From Bacilli bacterium (GTDB lineage Bacteria > Bacillota_I > Bacilli_A > RF39 > UBA660): a stretch of DNA of 64,000 bases. The notes beneath the pieces were generated by a model. The model saw only the letters and a program-made list of their open reading frames with translations, was not told the origin of the DNA and did no database searches. Location of the stretch: positions 823,013-887,012 of the forward strand of contig JAFQCG010000001.1 in the NCBI GenBank assembly GCA_017416535.1, read 5' to 3'. The position numbers were made by a program, and so were the translations under genes. Position 1 is the stretch's first letter. The number at the start of each line of letters is the position of its first letter. Positions 42,791 to 52,523 of the stretch are shown in pieces.

Positions 42791-43955
42791 ATTCTAATTC
42801 TTCTAAAATACTTTTTCCTATTTCTGGTAATTGAACTTCAAAGTTATCTGCGATTGTTGCACCAATATTTGCAAAAGTTTCAAATGGTTGAAGTCTTTTT
42901 GTTTCTTTAAAATTACGACTATACATTATTACTGGTACATTTTCTCTTGTGTGGTCATTTCCTTTGAATGTTGGATCATTACCATGGTCAGCTGTAATTA
43001 TAAGTAAGTCATCTAATTCAAGTTTATTTAAAATAATTGGAATATCTACATCTAATTCTTCTATAGCACGTGCATATCCTTCAACATCTCTTGTATGTCC
43101 ATATAGACTGTCGAAATCAGATAAATTTACCATACATAATCCAGTAAATGATTTATCCATTATATCAGTTAATTTATTTATTGCTTCTGCATTTGATGTT
43201 GCTTTAATTAGTTTATTTATTCCTTGTCCGTCAAATATATCGTTAATTTTACCAATGCCAATTACGTTATAACTATTTTCTACTAAATGGTCTAATACAC
43301 TTTTAATTGGAGGTTTTACAGCAAAATCTTTACGACTTGTGTGTAGGAATTTATATTTACCTGGTGTTCCTGTAAATGGTCTTGCGATTACTCTCCCTAC
43401 TCTTAGTTCTTCTTTTAAAGTTAGCGCTCTTATTTTTTCACAATATTGATGTAGTGTTGCGATTGGGATTGAATCTTCATGAGCTGCAACTTGTAAGTCT
43501 GAGTCTGCAGATGTATATACAATCAATGAACCATAACTTGCTTGACGTTCTCCTAGTTCCTGAAGAATTGAATCGTCTGTACAACATTTATTTCCAATAA
43601 TCATTCTTCCTGTAATTTGTTCAATGCCATTAATTACTTCATATGGGAATCCTGAATTAAATGTCTGAAATGGGATGTCATGTTTTATACCCATCATCTC
43701 ATAATGGCCATTTAATGAATCTTTTCCTCCGTTGATTGGTTTAGCAATTGTATAATATGCATCAACTTGATTATTTTCAGACATGTTTACTGTATCTAAG
43801 AAACCTATTTTCTTTAAATTTGGAATAAATAAGTCACATTTTTCATTTATATGACCTAGTGTATTTGCACCATTATCTCCAAAGTTAATTGCATCAGTGG
43901 TCTCTCCTACTCCTACTGAATCAAGAACCATTAAAAATATTCGTTTAAATTTCAT
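42789..43955 (-). CDS. deoB: Phosphopentomutase
   Basis: A 388-residue alkaline-phosphatase-superfamily mutase that interconverts ribose/deoxyribose 1- and 5-phosphates. Metal-site motifs are visible: FLMVLDSVGVGETTDA at the start, DSLNGHYEMMG, LVNLSDFDSLYGHTRD and IITADHGNDPTFKGNDHTRE (in part). I start at the inner ATG because AAGGAG then has 9 bp spacing; the upstream ATG abuts the RBS. It lies 15 bp downstream of the xer gene and is probably cotranscribed with it. Confidence 0.93.
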   Translation of the reverse strand: MKFKRIFLMVLDSVGVGETTDAINFGDNGANTLGHINEKCDLFIPNLKKIGFLDTVNMSENNQVDAYYTIAKPINGGKDSLNGHYEMMGIKHDIPFQTFNSGFPYEVINGIEQITGRMIIGNKCCTDDSILQELGERQASYGSLIVYTSADSDLQVAAHEDSIPIATLHQYCEKIRALTLKEELRVGRVIARPFTGTPGKYKFLHTSRKDFAVKPPIKSVLDHLVENSYNVIGIGKINDIFDGQGINKLIKATSNAEAINKLTDIMDKSFTGLCMVNLSDFDSLYGHTRDVEGYARAIEELDVDIPIILNKLELDDLLIITADHGNDPTFKGNDHTRENVPVIMYSRNFKETKRLQPFETFANIGATIADNFEVQLPEIGKSILEELE

Positions 43956-43970
43956 TTTAAACATCTCCTT

Positions 43971-44861
43971 TTATTTATGACTGCGAGGATGAAATTTATT
44001 ATAATCTTCTTTTACTTTATCATCACTTACTCTTGTATATATCTTTGTAGTAGAAATATCTGAATGTCCAAGCATTTCTTGAATACTTCTTAAATCTGCA
44101 CCATGGTTTATTAAATGTGTTGCGAATGAGTGCCTTAATGTATGAGGAGACACTTCTTTGTTTAATCCTTTTTCTTTTAAAATTTGTTTTAGGTTTTTAA
44201 AGAAACCTTGTCTAGTCATTCCTTTACCATGGTTATTTAAAAATAATTTATCGCATGAAGTATTCTTTAACATTTCTCTACGTTTTTCTAGATATAGATT
44301 TAAATAATAAATAGAATACTCTCCTAAAGGTACTTCTCTTTCTTTGTTACCTTTACCCATTATTCTAATAAGACAGTTTGTTAGATCTATATCTGTTGTA
44401 TTAAGGTTTACTATCTCACTTACTCGTAAACCTGTTCCGTACATTAATTCTAACATAGCTTTATTACGATAGTCAAATAAGGTATTTAACGGTATATCAA
44501 GTAACTTATCTATATCTTCCATACTAAGAGTCTTAGGTAGAGATTTTCTTAGTTTTGGACGTTCAATAAATTCTGATACATCACTTTTAACTAGTTTTTG
44601 TCTATATAAATATGAATGAAAGTTTTTAATTACTGTTAGATTGTGTGCTATAGTAGATGTTTTTTCTGTATTTGTTCTTACTTTTAAGAATTCTTTTATA
44701 TGTTCATCTTTTATATTTTCAATATTAGTTATATGTTTTTTTTCTAAGAATTCTTTATATACTTCTAGATCATTTAAATATGAGTCTTTTGTTCTATCTG
44801 TATGTCCTTTTTCAAAGATACAGTAATTAATAAAATCTAGAATAGCGTTATCTATTTTCAT
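43971..44861 (-). CDS. Tyrosine recombinase, XerC/XerD type
   Basis: A 296-residue recombinase with an N-terminal SAM-like domain (residues 1-95) and a catalytic domain with the full R-K-H-R-H-Y set: GTGLRVSEIVNL, MGKGNKEREVPL, HTLRHSFATHL, LGHSDISTTKIYTRVS. Size and housekeeping context (next to deoB, as in many Bacilli where xerD-deoB are adjacent) favour chromosomal dimer resolution rather than a mobile element. ATG at 44861 follows GGTGA. Confidence 0.88.
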   Translation of the reverse strand: MKIDNAILDFINYCIFEKGHTDRTKDSYLNDLEVYKEFLEKKHITNIENIKDEHIKEFLKVRTNTEKTSTIAHNLTVIKNFHSYLYRQKLVKSDVSEFIERPKLRKSLPKTLSMEDIDKLLDIPLNTLFDYRNKAMLELMYGTGLRVSEIVNLNTTDIDLTNCLIRIMGKGNKEREVPLGEYSIYYLNLYLEKRREMLKNTSCDKLFLNNHGKGMTRQGFFKNLKQILKEKGLNKEVSPHTLRHSFATHLINHGADLRSIQEMLGHSDISTTKIYTRVSDDKVKEDYNKFHPRSHK

Positions 44862-44957
44862 ATTATTCACCATTAATATTATATATTAAATTGAAAAATA
44901 AAACAACTTTAGTGGTAATACGAATAAAAGTTTGATAAAATATAGTTGGTGATTATT

Positions 44958-46184
44958 ATGAGTAAACCTTTGGCTTTAAAGATGGCTCCTAAATCAATTG
45001 GTGATGTTATTGGACAAAAACATTTAATTGGAGATGGGATGGTCCTTTCTAATTTATTAAAGAATAAGAAGTTATTTTCGATGATATTATATGGTAAACC
45101 AGGTATTGGGAAGACTTCTATTGCGAATGCTTTAATTAATGATTTAGGTTGTAGATATAGATTTTTAAATGCAACTACTAATTCTAAGAAAGATTTAGAT
45201 GTTGTGATTGAGGAAGCTAAGATGTATGGGGAAATGGTTCTTGTGATGGATGAAATTCATAGACTTCATAAGGATAAACAAGATGTTTTACTTCCTCAAC
45301 TAGAGAGTGGTTTAATTACTTTAATTGGTATGACTACTTCTAATCCATATCATGCAATTAATCCAGCTATTAGAAGTAGATGTCAGTTATTTGAATTACA
45401 TGAACTTGATACAACTGATATTATAGATGGTTTAAATAAGGCTATAAAACACCCTGATTTGGATGGAATTAAGATTGATAAGAAAAGTATCGAGTTAATA
45501 GCAAAACTCTCTGGAAATGACCTTAGATATGCTTATAATCTATTAGAGATTGCATTCTTCTCTACTGATGATAAAAAAGTTACTGAAGAAAAGATTAAAA
45601 TGATTAATAGTAAACCTGTTTTCTTTTCTGATAAAGATGGTGATGGTCATTATAATGTTCTTAGTGGATTACAAAAATCTATTCGTGGAAGTGATGTTGA
45701 TGCTTCACTACATTATCTAGCAAGACTTATTGCTGAAGGAGATCTTGATTCAATATATAGAAGACTTAGTGTAATTGCTTATGAAGATATTGGTCTTGCG
45801 AATCCTGCGATTGGACCTAGACTTGATGCTGCAATTAATGCTAGTGAAAGAGTTGGTTTACCTGAGGCGAGAATTCCTTTAGGTACTATTGTTTGTGAGA
45901 TGGCTCTATCTCCTAAAAGTAATACTGCTCATATTGCATTAGATATGGCACTTGATGATATTGAAAAAGGAAATGTTGGAAATATTCCTAATCATATTAA
46001 ACCAGATAGTACAGATTACAAGTATCCTCATGATTATAAAGGTGCTTATGTTGTACAACAATATTTACCTGATAAAATAAAAAATAAGAAGTATTATACT
46101 CCTAAAGATATTGGATATGAAAAAACTATTAAGGAAATATATGATAGATTAGAAAAACTTAAAAATGGACAAAATAAAAAGTAG
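44958..46184 (+). CDS. rarA: Replication-associated recombination protein RarA
   Basis: A 408-residue AAA+ clamp-loader-like ATPase (MgsA/RarA). Walker A YGKPGIGKTS, Walker B LVMDEIHRLHKDKQD, sensor TTSNPYHAINPAIRSRC, and the C-terminal tetramer domain with SVIAYEDIGLANPAIG and the final PHDYKGAYVVQQYLP. It acts at stalled replication forks. ATG at 44958 follows GGTGAT; the longer frame starts inside the RBS. Divergent from the xer gene. Confidence 0.93.
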   Translation: MSKPLALKMAPKSIGDVIGQKHLIGDGMVLSNLLKNKKLFSMILYGKPGIGKTSIANALINDLGCRYRFLNATTNSKKDLDVVIEEAKMYGEMVLVMDEIHRLHKDKQDVLLPQLESGLITLIGMTTSNPYHAINPAIRSRCQLFELHELDTTDIIDGLNKAIKHPDLDGIKIDKKSIELIAKLSGNDLRYAYNLLEIAFFSTDDKKVTEEKIKMINSKPVFFSDKDGDGHYNVLSGLQKSIRGSDVDASLHYLARLIAEGDLDSIYRRLSVIAYEDIGLANPAIGPRLDAAINASERVGLPEARIPLGTIVCEMALSPKSNTAHIALDMALDDIEKGNVGNIPNHIKPDSTDYKYPHDYKGAYVVQQYLPDKIKNKKYYTPKDIGYEKTIKEIYDRLEKLKNGQNKK

Positions 46185-46206
46185 AATTATTTCTACTTTT
46201 ATTTTT
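46176..46206. terminator. Terminator containing the rarA stop codon
   Basis: AAAAGTAGAA pairs with TTCTACTTTT around TTAT, followed by ATTTTT. The TAG stop lies in the left arm. Confidence 0.8.
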
Positions 46207-46208
46207 CA

Positions 46209-46748
46209 TTAAAATTCCATTTTAACGTCTTCTTTTTTAGTTTCTTCTGCTTCGAAGAATTCTTTTTTAGCTAAATTTTTCATTCCAGCAACGATACTTG
46301 TTGGGAATGTAACAATCATTTGATTGAATGTTGAAATATTAGCATTATATAGACGACGTGCTGCTTGAAGATGTTCTTCTACATCAGCGATTGATTGTTG
46401 TAGTACAGCGAAATTTTCACTTGCCTTTAAATCAGGATAATTTTCTGCTACAACATTTAATTTTGAGAATGCTTCATTCATTTTAGTGTTTGCTGCATTC
46501 TTTTCTTCCATTGTCATACCTTTACGTAATTTTATTGTTTCAATAATTACTTCTTTTTCATGTTTAGCATAACCTTTAACTGTATCTAACATTTTTGTTA
46601 ATACATCATATCTTTTTGTTAAAGCAACATCAATTCCTGAATCTGCTTCATCAATTTTAACGATTGCTTTATTAAGTGAGTTTGAAGTTATAATAAACCA
46701 AAGTAGAATTACAGCTACAACAATTGCGATAATAATAAGTGCTGTCAT
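46209..46748 (-). CDS. LemA family protein
   Basis: A 179-residue protein with an N-terminal membrane helix (residues 2-20) and the LemA helical bundle: NSLNKAIVKIDEADSGIDVALTKRYDVL (in part), TVKGYAKHEKEVI, NYPDLKASENF, EEHLQAARRLYNANISTFNQM. I start at MTALIII, which has GGAGGTGG upstream; the longer frame runs through that RBS. LemA proteins are membrane-anchored scaffolds of unclear function. It follows the DUF3137 gene, a common partner. Confidence 0.9.
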   Translation of the reverse strand: MTALIIIAIVVAVILLWFIITSNSLNKAIVKIDEADSGIDVALTKRYDVLTKMLDTVKGYAKHEKEVIIETIKLRKGMTMEEKNAANTKMNEAFSKLNVVAENYPDLKASENFAVLQQSIADVEEHLQAARRLYNANISTFNQMIVTFPTSIVAGMKNLAKKEFFEAEETKKEDVKMEF

Positions 46749-46779
46749 TATTCCACCTCCTTTCAATATAAATTATTTA

Positions 46780-47694
46780 TTATTTTACTTTGAATAAGTC
46801 GTTATCTAATTCTAATTCATCAATAAACATTGTAATTTTTTGAATGTCTGTAGAAATTTCATTTCTTGTTTTTTCTTCATCGATTGGTTTAAAGACACTC
46901 TTATGCTCGAATGAATCTTCATGGTTATATATTCCAACATGTAATTTATTGTCGATGAAACATAATAATAATTTACCTTCATTTCTTTCATCTAAATTTC
47001 TAATTTTTTCCATTATTTTTGGTGTTAAAATATAGAATGCATCTAGAGGTTGTTGGGCATAAACATTAAATGCTTTATTAAATTCTTGGGATTCCATTTG
47101 TACTTTTTGAAATTTTTCTTCTCCAGAAAACCAAGAACCTAATTTGTTGTTTCCAAATCCTTTTTGAGCAACTTGGACGTCTGCTTTAAATGATTTATTA
47201 AAATCGAATATCATCCATCTACCTTTAAATATTGTTACATAATATGTTCTTGTATTACCGTCGCTATCTCTTGTTTCGTGTTCTTCTTCAATATGTACAT
47301 CTGATTGAGTAAATCCAATTGTTTTATAATTTCCAGTTACTAAATCATTTGATGAATATCTATCTCCCATACGCATCATATTAGTTGATGCTATTGTTGT
47401 ACGTGATATACCATTATCTGGTTGATATCTTAGATTTGTAAATATTTTTTCTAATGAACTTTTTACAAAATAGTTTTTAAATGCTAAAGAATATTCTTTT
47501 GCTTGTTTACTTGTACAAAACATAGCAATAATAAATACTAATACTCCACTTATCATTACAAGAATTGGTGGCCATTCAAGTATAACTGATATTAGCGCTG
47601 CAACAGCTACTACTATTAATCCGATTATAATAAATAATGTATATTTTTTCTTTAATGCAATACGCATTTCTTCTAATTGTTCAAATGTTATCAT
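46780..47694 (-). CDS. DUF3137 membrane protein
   Basis: A 304-residue protein with two membrane helices (about residues 18-36 and 42-60) and a soluble cytoplasmic-type domain containing HEVEFEDL-like WMIFDFNKSFKADVQVAQKG and a C-terminal acidic helix. It resembles DUF3137 proteins, which are regularly encoded beside lemA. The lemA start lies 31 bp downstream, so the two probably form an operon. Confidence 0.75.
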   Translation of the reverse strand: MITFEQLEEMRIALKKKYTLFIIIGLIVVAVAALISVILEWPPILVMISGVLVFIIAMFCTSKQAKEYSLAFKNYFVKSSLEKIFTNLRYQPDNGISRTTIASTNMMRMGDRYSSNDLVTGNYKTIGFTQSDVHIEEEHETRDSDGNTRTYYVTIFKGRWMIFDFNKSFKADVQVAQKGFGNNKLGSWFSGEEKFQKVQMESQEFNKAFNVYAQQPLDAFYILTPKIMEKIRNLDERNEGKLLLCFIDNKLHVGIYNHEDSFEHKSVFKPIDEEKTRNEISTDIQKITMFIDELELDNDLFKVK

Positions 47695-47747
47695 ACTACT
47701 ACTCCTACTCTAAAATTATTTTAGCATTTTAATTAAGTTTGTTGCAA

Positions 47748-47793
47748 TAAAAAACATATAAATTACATTAAATTTACGTAACTTATATGTTTA
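47748..47793 (-). terminator. Terminator after holA
   Basis: AAACATATAA pairs with TTATATGTTT across a 21-bp loop that itself can form a short TTAC/GTAA stem. The holA stop codon is inside the hairpin. Confidence 0.65.
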
Positions 47794-48718
47794 ATATAAA
47801 TAATTCAATTAGTGAATTAGGATCTAAGTCTGTTGTTTTTATTTGAATATCGATATTTTCTAATTTTATCATTAATTCTAATAATTCTTTCTTTGTATAG
47901 AACCTTGTTAATTCACTTGTTTTTTGAATGTAGAATGGCTTCTTATTTAGAATATTTGCTATTTCGTTATTTCTCATACCTTGGTCTTCTAGTGACTTTA
48001 CTTGGTACAATATTCTAATTTGTGATGCTAAAAGTCCTACTATGCTATATGGTTCAATATTATATTTAAGTAGTTCTTTATATTTTAATAAAGCATCTTT
48101 TTTATTTTTTTCTGCTAATGACCTAGTAAAGGCAAATGTTAGATCTGTACTATCGCCTAATTTTTCTACACACATTTCTTCAACATCTTTTTTTAATATT
48201 TCTTTTTCATCATATTTATATGTTTTTAATTTTAAACATTCATTTTTTAATTTAGTAATATCTTCTTTACAATATTCTAATAATAATTTTTGGACACCTG
48301 GTTCTAGCTTGTAGTCTTTTAATTCGTTTTTTAAGAAAGTATCAGGATTCATAGAAACTTGAATAAATTCACATTTTTTCTTTAATTCTTTTGTAATTTT
48401 TAAAACATTATTTAATTTTTTGCTTGTAATAATTAATAGATTATCAGGATTTGGATTATCTAAATATTGAAGTAAATGTTTTATATCTTTTTGATATTCT
48501 TCTTGATCAATTGATTCAATATTTTTAATAATTATTACTTTTTTTTCTGTTAGAAAACTATATGTATCTAAGTCTTCTAATGCTTTTTCTAATAAAGTTT
48601 CTTCTAAATCATAGATTGAAATAGCTGAATCTTGAAATGATGTTTTCTTTATGATATCAGCTATTTCATTCTGAATTGATAGAAAATCTGTACTTTCTAA
48701 TAAATAATTATTATTCAT
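47783..48718 (-). CDS. holA: DNA polymerase III delta subunit
   Basis: A 311-residue clamp-loader subunit. It opens NNYLLESTDFLSIQNEIADI and continues with KKVIIIKNIESID, the NLLIITSKKLN strand of the AAA-like domain and the C-terminal collar with KELLKYNIEPYSIVGLLASQIRILYQ (in part), all typical of HolA. It loads the beta clamp in replication. It overlaps alaS by 8 bp, so it lies downstream of the alanine T-box. Confidence 0.9.
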   Translation of the reverse strand: MNNNYLLESTDFLSIQNEIADIIKKTSFQDSAISIYDLEETLLEKALEDLDTYSFLTEKKVIIIKNIESIDQEEYQKDIKHLLQYLDNPNPDNLLIITSKKLNNVLKITKELKKKCEFIQVSMNPDTFLKNELKDYKLEPGVQKLLLEYCKEDITKLKNECLKLKTYKYDEKEILKKDVEEMCVEKLGDSTDLTFAFTRSLAEKNKKDALLKYKELLKYNIEPYSIVGLLASQIRILYQVKSLEDQGMRNNEIANILNKKPFYIQKTSELTRFYTKKELLELMIKLENIDIQIKTTDLDPNSLIELFILNI

Positions 48719-51401
48719 TATTTAATACTTTCTCTATGTGTTTATATATTTCTTCAAGTGCTTCGATATTTTTACCTCCACCTTGAGCAAATGTTGGACT
48801 TCCTCCACCGTTACCATCACTTGATACAGCGGCATCTTTTACGATTAATCCAGCATTTATTCTATTTGTACTACGTGCTAGGAAATTAATACTTCCATTT
48901 TCTTTTACATTTGCGAAGAATACAAAACATTCTCCTACTTTATTTACTAAACTGTCAGCTATTGACTTTAATAAATTAATATCTTTATCTTTAACTTCCA
49001 TGATTATACCCATTGTTCCGTTATAATCTTTTAAATGTTCTAGATAGATATCTAAGTTTTCTAAAGTTTGCTTTTCTTTTAGTTCGAAGTATTTTTTTTC
49101 TAATTCTTTTACTTCTTGTTGTACATATTGAAGTTGATTTTTATTATATATTATATCTTTATATGATGTTGGTTTATCATTATCGATATCTACGTTAAAT
49201 TCTAGTTTAATTCCTTCATTTCTTGCTTCTTCTAGTATTCCACGAGCTTTCATTAATAACTTAATCATTTCATCGTTATATGGTTTAATTATGTCATACA
49301 ATATTTTTTCTATTTTGTCTTTAGTTGCTGCTTCAATACGGAATATATTACTTCCTTTTGATTCACAAGAATAGATTGCTAAAGAATTAATATCTTTTGT
49401 ATTACTTGCATGTGTTCCGCCACATAGTTCTAGAGATTTACCGATTTTAACTACACGTACTGAATCACCATATTTTTCATTAAACAGTGCCATTGCACCT
49501 AATTGTTTTGCTTTTTCAATTGGCATTATTTCAGTTGATACAATTATTTCTTCTTTTATCATTTCGTTTGCAAATTTTTCTACTTCTAGTAGTTTTTCAT
49601 CAGTCATTTTACCAGAGTATGTGAAGTCAAAACGTAATTTTTCATCATCTACATAACTTCCTGCTTGATGAATTGAGTCTGAAACAACTTGTTGTAGAGC
49701 GTATTGTAAAATATGAACACTTGAGTGATTTGCTTCAATCTTTTTACGACGATCTTTATCAATTACTAGTTCACATTCATCTCCAATTGAAATTGTTCCT
49801 GCTAGTAATTTAACTTTATGAATATGTTGACCATTTGGTCCTTTAAATACTTCTAGAACTCTTGCTTTAAAGTTTTTACCAACGATCATACCTGTATCTG
49901 ATACTTGACCACCTGATTCTGCATAGAAACATGTTCTATTAATTGCAATATAACAATCATGATCAATTGTATCTACTATTTCATCTTTTGAGAAGATTGC
50001 GATAACATTTGATTTTAATCTATATAATCCATAAACAAATTGAGAATCTTCTTTAAAATCTAATAATACTTTCTTTTGAGAAGCCATTTGTGTTTTGTTT
50101 TTGGCATTTTTCTTTGCTAATTCTTTTTGTGCTGCCATATATTTATCAAATTCATCTTTAGATACTTTATATCCAAGTTCAGATAAATATTCTTCTGTTA
50201 ATTCAAAAGGGAATCCATATGTATCATATAATTTAAAAGCTTCTTCTCCACTTATATAACCATCTGGTGAATCTTTTACTAATTCTTTTAATCTTCTTTC
50301 TCCAGCTTCAAGAGTTTTTAAGAATAATTTTTCTTCTTCTAAGACGATTGTTTCAACCATTGGTCTTTTTTCTACTAAGTATGGATATGCTTCTTTCATT
50401 ACATCTACAACATCAGATACTATTTTATACATAAATGGTTCAGTAAAACCTAGGTGTTTACCAAAACGTACACTACGACGTAATAGACGTCTTAGAACGT
50501 AACCACGACCCACGTTTTCGAAACATGCACCATCTGCTAAAGCAAATGTTATTGCACGAATGTGATCTGCTATTATTTTATATTCTTTTTGTCCTGTATA
50601 TTTAGCACTTGCTAATTCTTCAATATGTTTAATTATTGGTGTAAATAAATCTGTTTCGAAGTTAGAGTCTACATTTTGGAAGATACAGCACCATCTTTCT
50701 AATCCTGCTCCTGTATCTATATTTTTACTAGGTAGTTCTTGATAATCTTCACGTGAAACTCCTTCTTTTGAGTTGAATTGTGAGAATACATTATTCCAAA
50801 TTTCTACATATCTTTCTTGATCTTCATCATTTCTAAATTTAGCTAATGCATCTCCTTCTTTATCAAATGCTACTCCTCTATCGAAGAAGATTTCTGAATC
50901 AGGCCCACATGGTCCTTCTCCTATCTCCCAGAAGTTTCCTGCAAGTGGGATAATATGTGATTCATCTAATCCTACTTCAATCCATCTTTTCTTTGCTTCT
51001 GCATCGTTTGAATATATTGTTACATAAATTAAATCTTTACTTATATCAAAATATTCAGGTGATGTTAGTAATTCAAAAGCAAATCCAATTGCTTCATTTT
51101 TAAAATAATCTCCTACTGAGAAGTTACCCATCATTTCAAAGAATGTTTGATGTCTTTTTGTAACTCCTACATTTTCTATATCGTTTGTACGGATACATTT
51201 TTGAATACTCATTAATCTTCTTGATTCTGGTACTTCACTTCCGTCAAAATATTTTTTTAGTGGTGTAACACCTGCATTTACCCATAGTAGGCTATCATCG
51301 TTTATTGGTACAAGTGGTGCACTTTCAAATAGTTTATGTCCTTTTTCTTTGAAAAATCTAAACCATGTATTTCTTATGTCATTATGACTCATATATTTCA
51401 T
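48711..51401 (-). CDS. alaS: Alanyl-tRNA synthetase
   Basis: An 896-residue class II synthetase with the expected domains: catalytic domain (FRFFKEKGHKLFESAPLVP, then TKRHQTFFEMMGNFSVGDYF), tRNA-recognition helices, an editing domain with NHSSVHILQYALQQ and CGGTHASNT zinc/editing motifs, and a C-Ala domain with GGGGSPTFAQGGG-like DGNGGGSPTFAQGGG. It charges tRNA-Ala with L-Ala. GGGAGAG is 8-9 bp before the ATG. It starts 1 bp after a kinase gene in a T-box-controlled operon. Confidence 0.95.
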   Translation of the reverse strand: MKYMSHNDIRNTWFRFFKEKGHKLFESAPLVPINDDSLLWVNAGVTPLKKYFDGSEVPESRRLMSIQKCIRTNDIENVGVTKRHQTFFEMMGNFSVGDYFKNEAIGFAFELLTSPEYFDISKDLIYVTIYSNDAEAKKRWIEVGLDESHIIPLAGNFWEIGEGPCGPDSEIFFDRGVAFDKEGDALAKFRNDEDQERYVEIWNNVFSQFNSKEGVSREDYQELPSKNIDTGAGLERWCCIFQNVDSNFETDLFTPIIKHIEELASAKYTGQKEYKIIADHIRAITFALADGACFENVGRGYVLRRLLRRSVRFGKHLGFTEPFMYKIVSDVVDVMKEAYPYLVEKRPMVETIVLEEEKLFLKTLEAGERRLKELVKDSPDGYISGEEAFKLYDTYGFPFELTEEYLSELGYKVSKDEFDKYMAAQKELAKKNAKNKTQMASQKKVLLDFKEDSQFVYGLYRLKSNVIAIFSKDEIVDTIDHDCYIAINRTCFYAESGGQVSDTGMIVGKNFKARVLEVFKGPNGQHIHKVKLLAGTISIGDECELVIDKDRRKKIEANHSSVHILQYALQQVVSDSIHQAGSYVDDEKLRFDFTYSGKMTDEKLLEVEKFANEMIKEEIIVSTEIMPIEKAKQLGAMALFNEKYGDSVRVVKIGKSLELCGGTHASNTKDINSLAIYSCESKGSNIFRIEAATKDKIEKILYDIIKPYNDEMIKLLMKARGILEEARNEGIKLEFNVDIDNDKPTSYKDIIYNKNQLQYVQQEVKELEKKYFELKEKQTLENLDIYLEHLKDYNGTMGIIMEVKDKDINLLKSIADSLVNKVGECFVFFANVKENGSINFLARSTNRINAGLIVKDAAVSSDGNGGGSPTFAQGGGKNIEALEEIYKHIEKVLNNE

Positions 51402-51402
51402 T

Positions 51403-51963
51403 TTACTTCTCTCCCTCTTGTTTTTCTATTACGTTTAGTATTTCATTTAATCTTTGTTTATAGTGATCTAAATCACCATTATTAAATATATAATAATCTG
51501 CATAGGCTATTGGTCCACCTTTTGCTAGATTTTCTATTTCTGTTAAATCTCTATTTATTATTTCATCATGATTGAATGGTCTGTCTACTCTCTTAGCAAT
51601 TCTTTCGTATCTAATGTCTTTATCGCAGCAAACACATATTAGTTTTAGGTTTGGAAATTTTTCTTTTAGTATTAAATATTCATCCCAAGAATATAGTCCA
51701 TCTAATACTGTATTTTTTTCTTTATAAGCATTTTCTATATCAAATTTTAGAATTTCCGCGACTGCGCCCATTCCATATTGTTTTCTTAAATTTTCCCTAT
51801 ATTCTTTTTGTGATTCTGGTGTTATTTCGATTCCTTCTTTTCTCATACGGTCATATACCGCACCACCGAAATATATTTTTGTCCAACCATTTTCTTTTAG
51901 GTAGTCAGTGGCAATTGATTTACCACTACCTGCCATTCCTACTACTGCGATTAATTTATTCAT
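51403..51963 (-). CDS. P-loop nucleoside/dephospho-CoA kinase-like protein
   Basis: A 186-residue P-loop kinase: Walker A VVGMAGSGKSIATDYL, DGLYSWDEYLILKEKFP, the lid-like RIAKRVDRPFN, and an adenine-end ADYYIFNNGDL. The DGLYS and TIDNNGD-like ends are those of the AAA_18/dephospho-CoA-kinase group. The substrate is uncertain; a nucleotide or coenzyme precursor is likely. It overlaps the upstream kinase by 8 bp and is 1 bp from alaS. Confidence 0.75.
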   Translation of the reverse strand: MNKLIAVVGMAGSGKSIATDYLKENGWTKIYFGGAVYDRMRKEGIEITPESQKEYRENLRKQYGMGAVAEILKFDIENAYKEKNTVLDGLYSWDEYLILKEKFPNLKLICVCCDKDIRYERIAKRVDRPFNHDEIINRDLTEIENLAKGGPIAYADYYIFNNGDLDHYKQRLNEILNVIEKQEGEK

Positions 51964-52504
51964 TTGATTCTCCTTCTTCTTTTTTTATAAGTTCTTTTGC
52001 TTTTTCTTTTAAAGCAATTATTCCATTATTGTTAACTAGGTAATCAAATGATTGGTAATCGTCTAAGTCATTTTCTGTGATATGTGTTTTTTCAGTTTCT
52101 GATAGTCCAGATTCATAGTTTTCTCTTTCTAATTTTATTGTTACTACATCTTGATATTTTGATGTTAAGTAATCAAATTCTTTTTTTAGTCTGGCATCTA
52201 CTATGATAAATGTATCAAAGAATTCACTTAGTATTTCGATATCTTCTGATAAACGATCTAATAAGAATGTTTTCTTTCCTAGTTTTTCTTTTATTATTTC
52301 TACACCCATTTTTTGTAAAAATTCTCTTGGTTTTTCATCACTATTTTCATTCCATTCAAAATAGTTTTCTGCATATGAATATAACGGAGTTGTTAGATGC
52401 ATTACGCATGGTTTATATCCATATTCCTTTAATTCTTCTCTTAATAATTTACCAAAAGTATTTTTACCACTTTTAGCCTTACCACCTATTACATATAATT
52501 TCAT
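51956..52504 (-). CDS. Deoxynucleotide monophosphate kinase-like protein
   Basis: A 182-residue P-loop protein: Walker A IGGKAKSGKNTFGKLL, FLQKMGVEIIKEKLG, and DARLKKEFDYL followed by IKLERENYESGLSETEKTH (in part). The GKAKSGKNT and the D-R-x-K-E-x-D pattern resemble dNMP kinases of phage T4 gp1 type. Such enzymes phosphorylate dNMPs. It is the first gene behind the alanine T-box, with AAAGGAGAG upstream. Confidence 0.7.
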   Translation of the reverse strand: MKLYVIGGKAKSGKNTFGKLLREELKEYGYKPCVMHLTTPLYSYAENYFEWNENSDEKPREFLQKMGVEIIKEKLGKKTFLLDRLSEDIEILSEFFDTFIIVDARLKKEFDYLTSKYQDVVTIKLERENYESGLSETEKTHITENDLDDYQSFDYLVNNNGIIALKEKAKELIKKEEGESNE

Positions 52505-52523
52505 TTTATTCTCTCCTTTAAAA

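Noticed and set aside
43971-44861. Tyrosine recombinase as a sign of an integrated element
   Set aside because: It has the XerC/D length and motifs, sits next to deoB as in many Bacilli, and no attachment repeats or phage genes are nearby.
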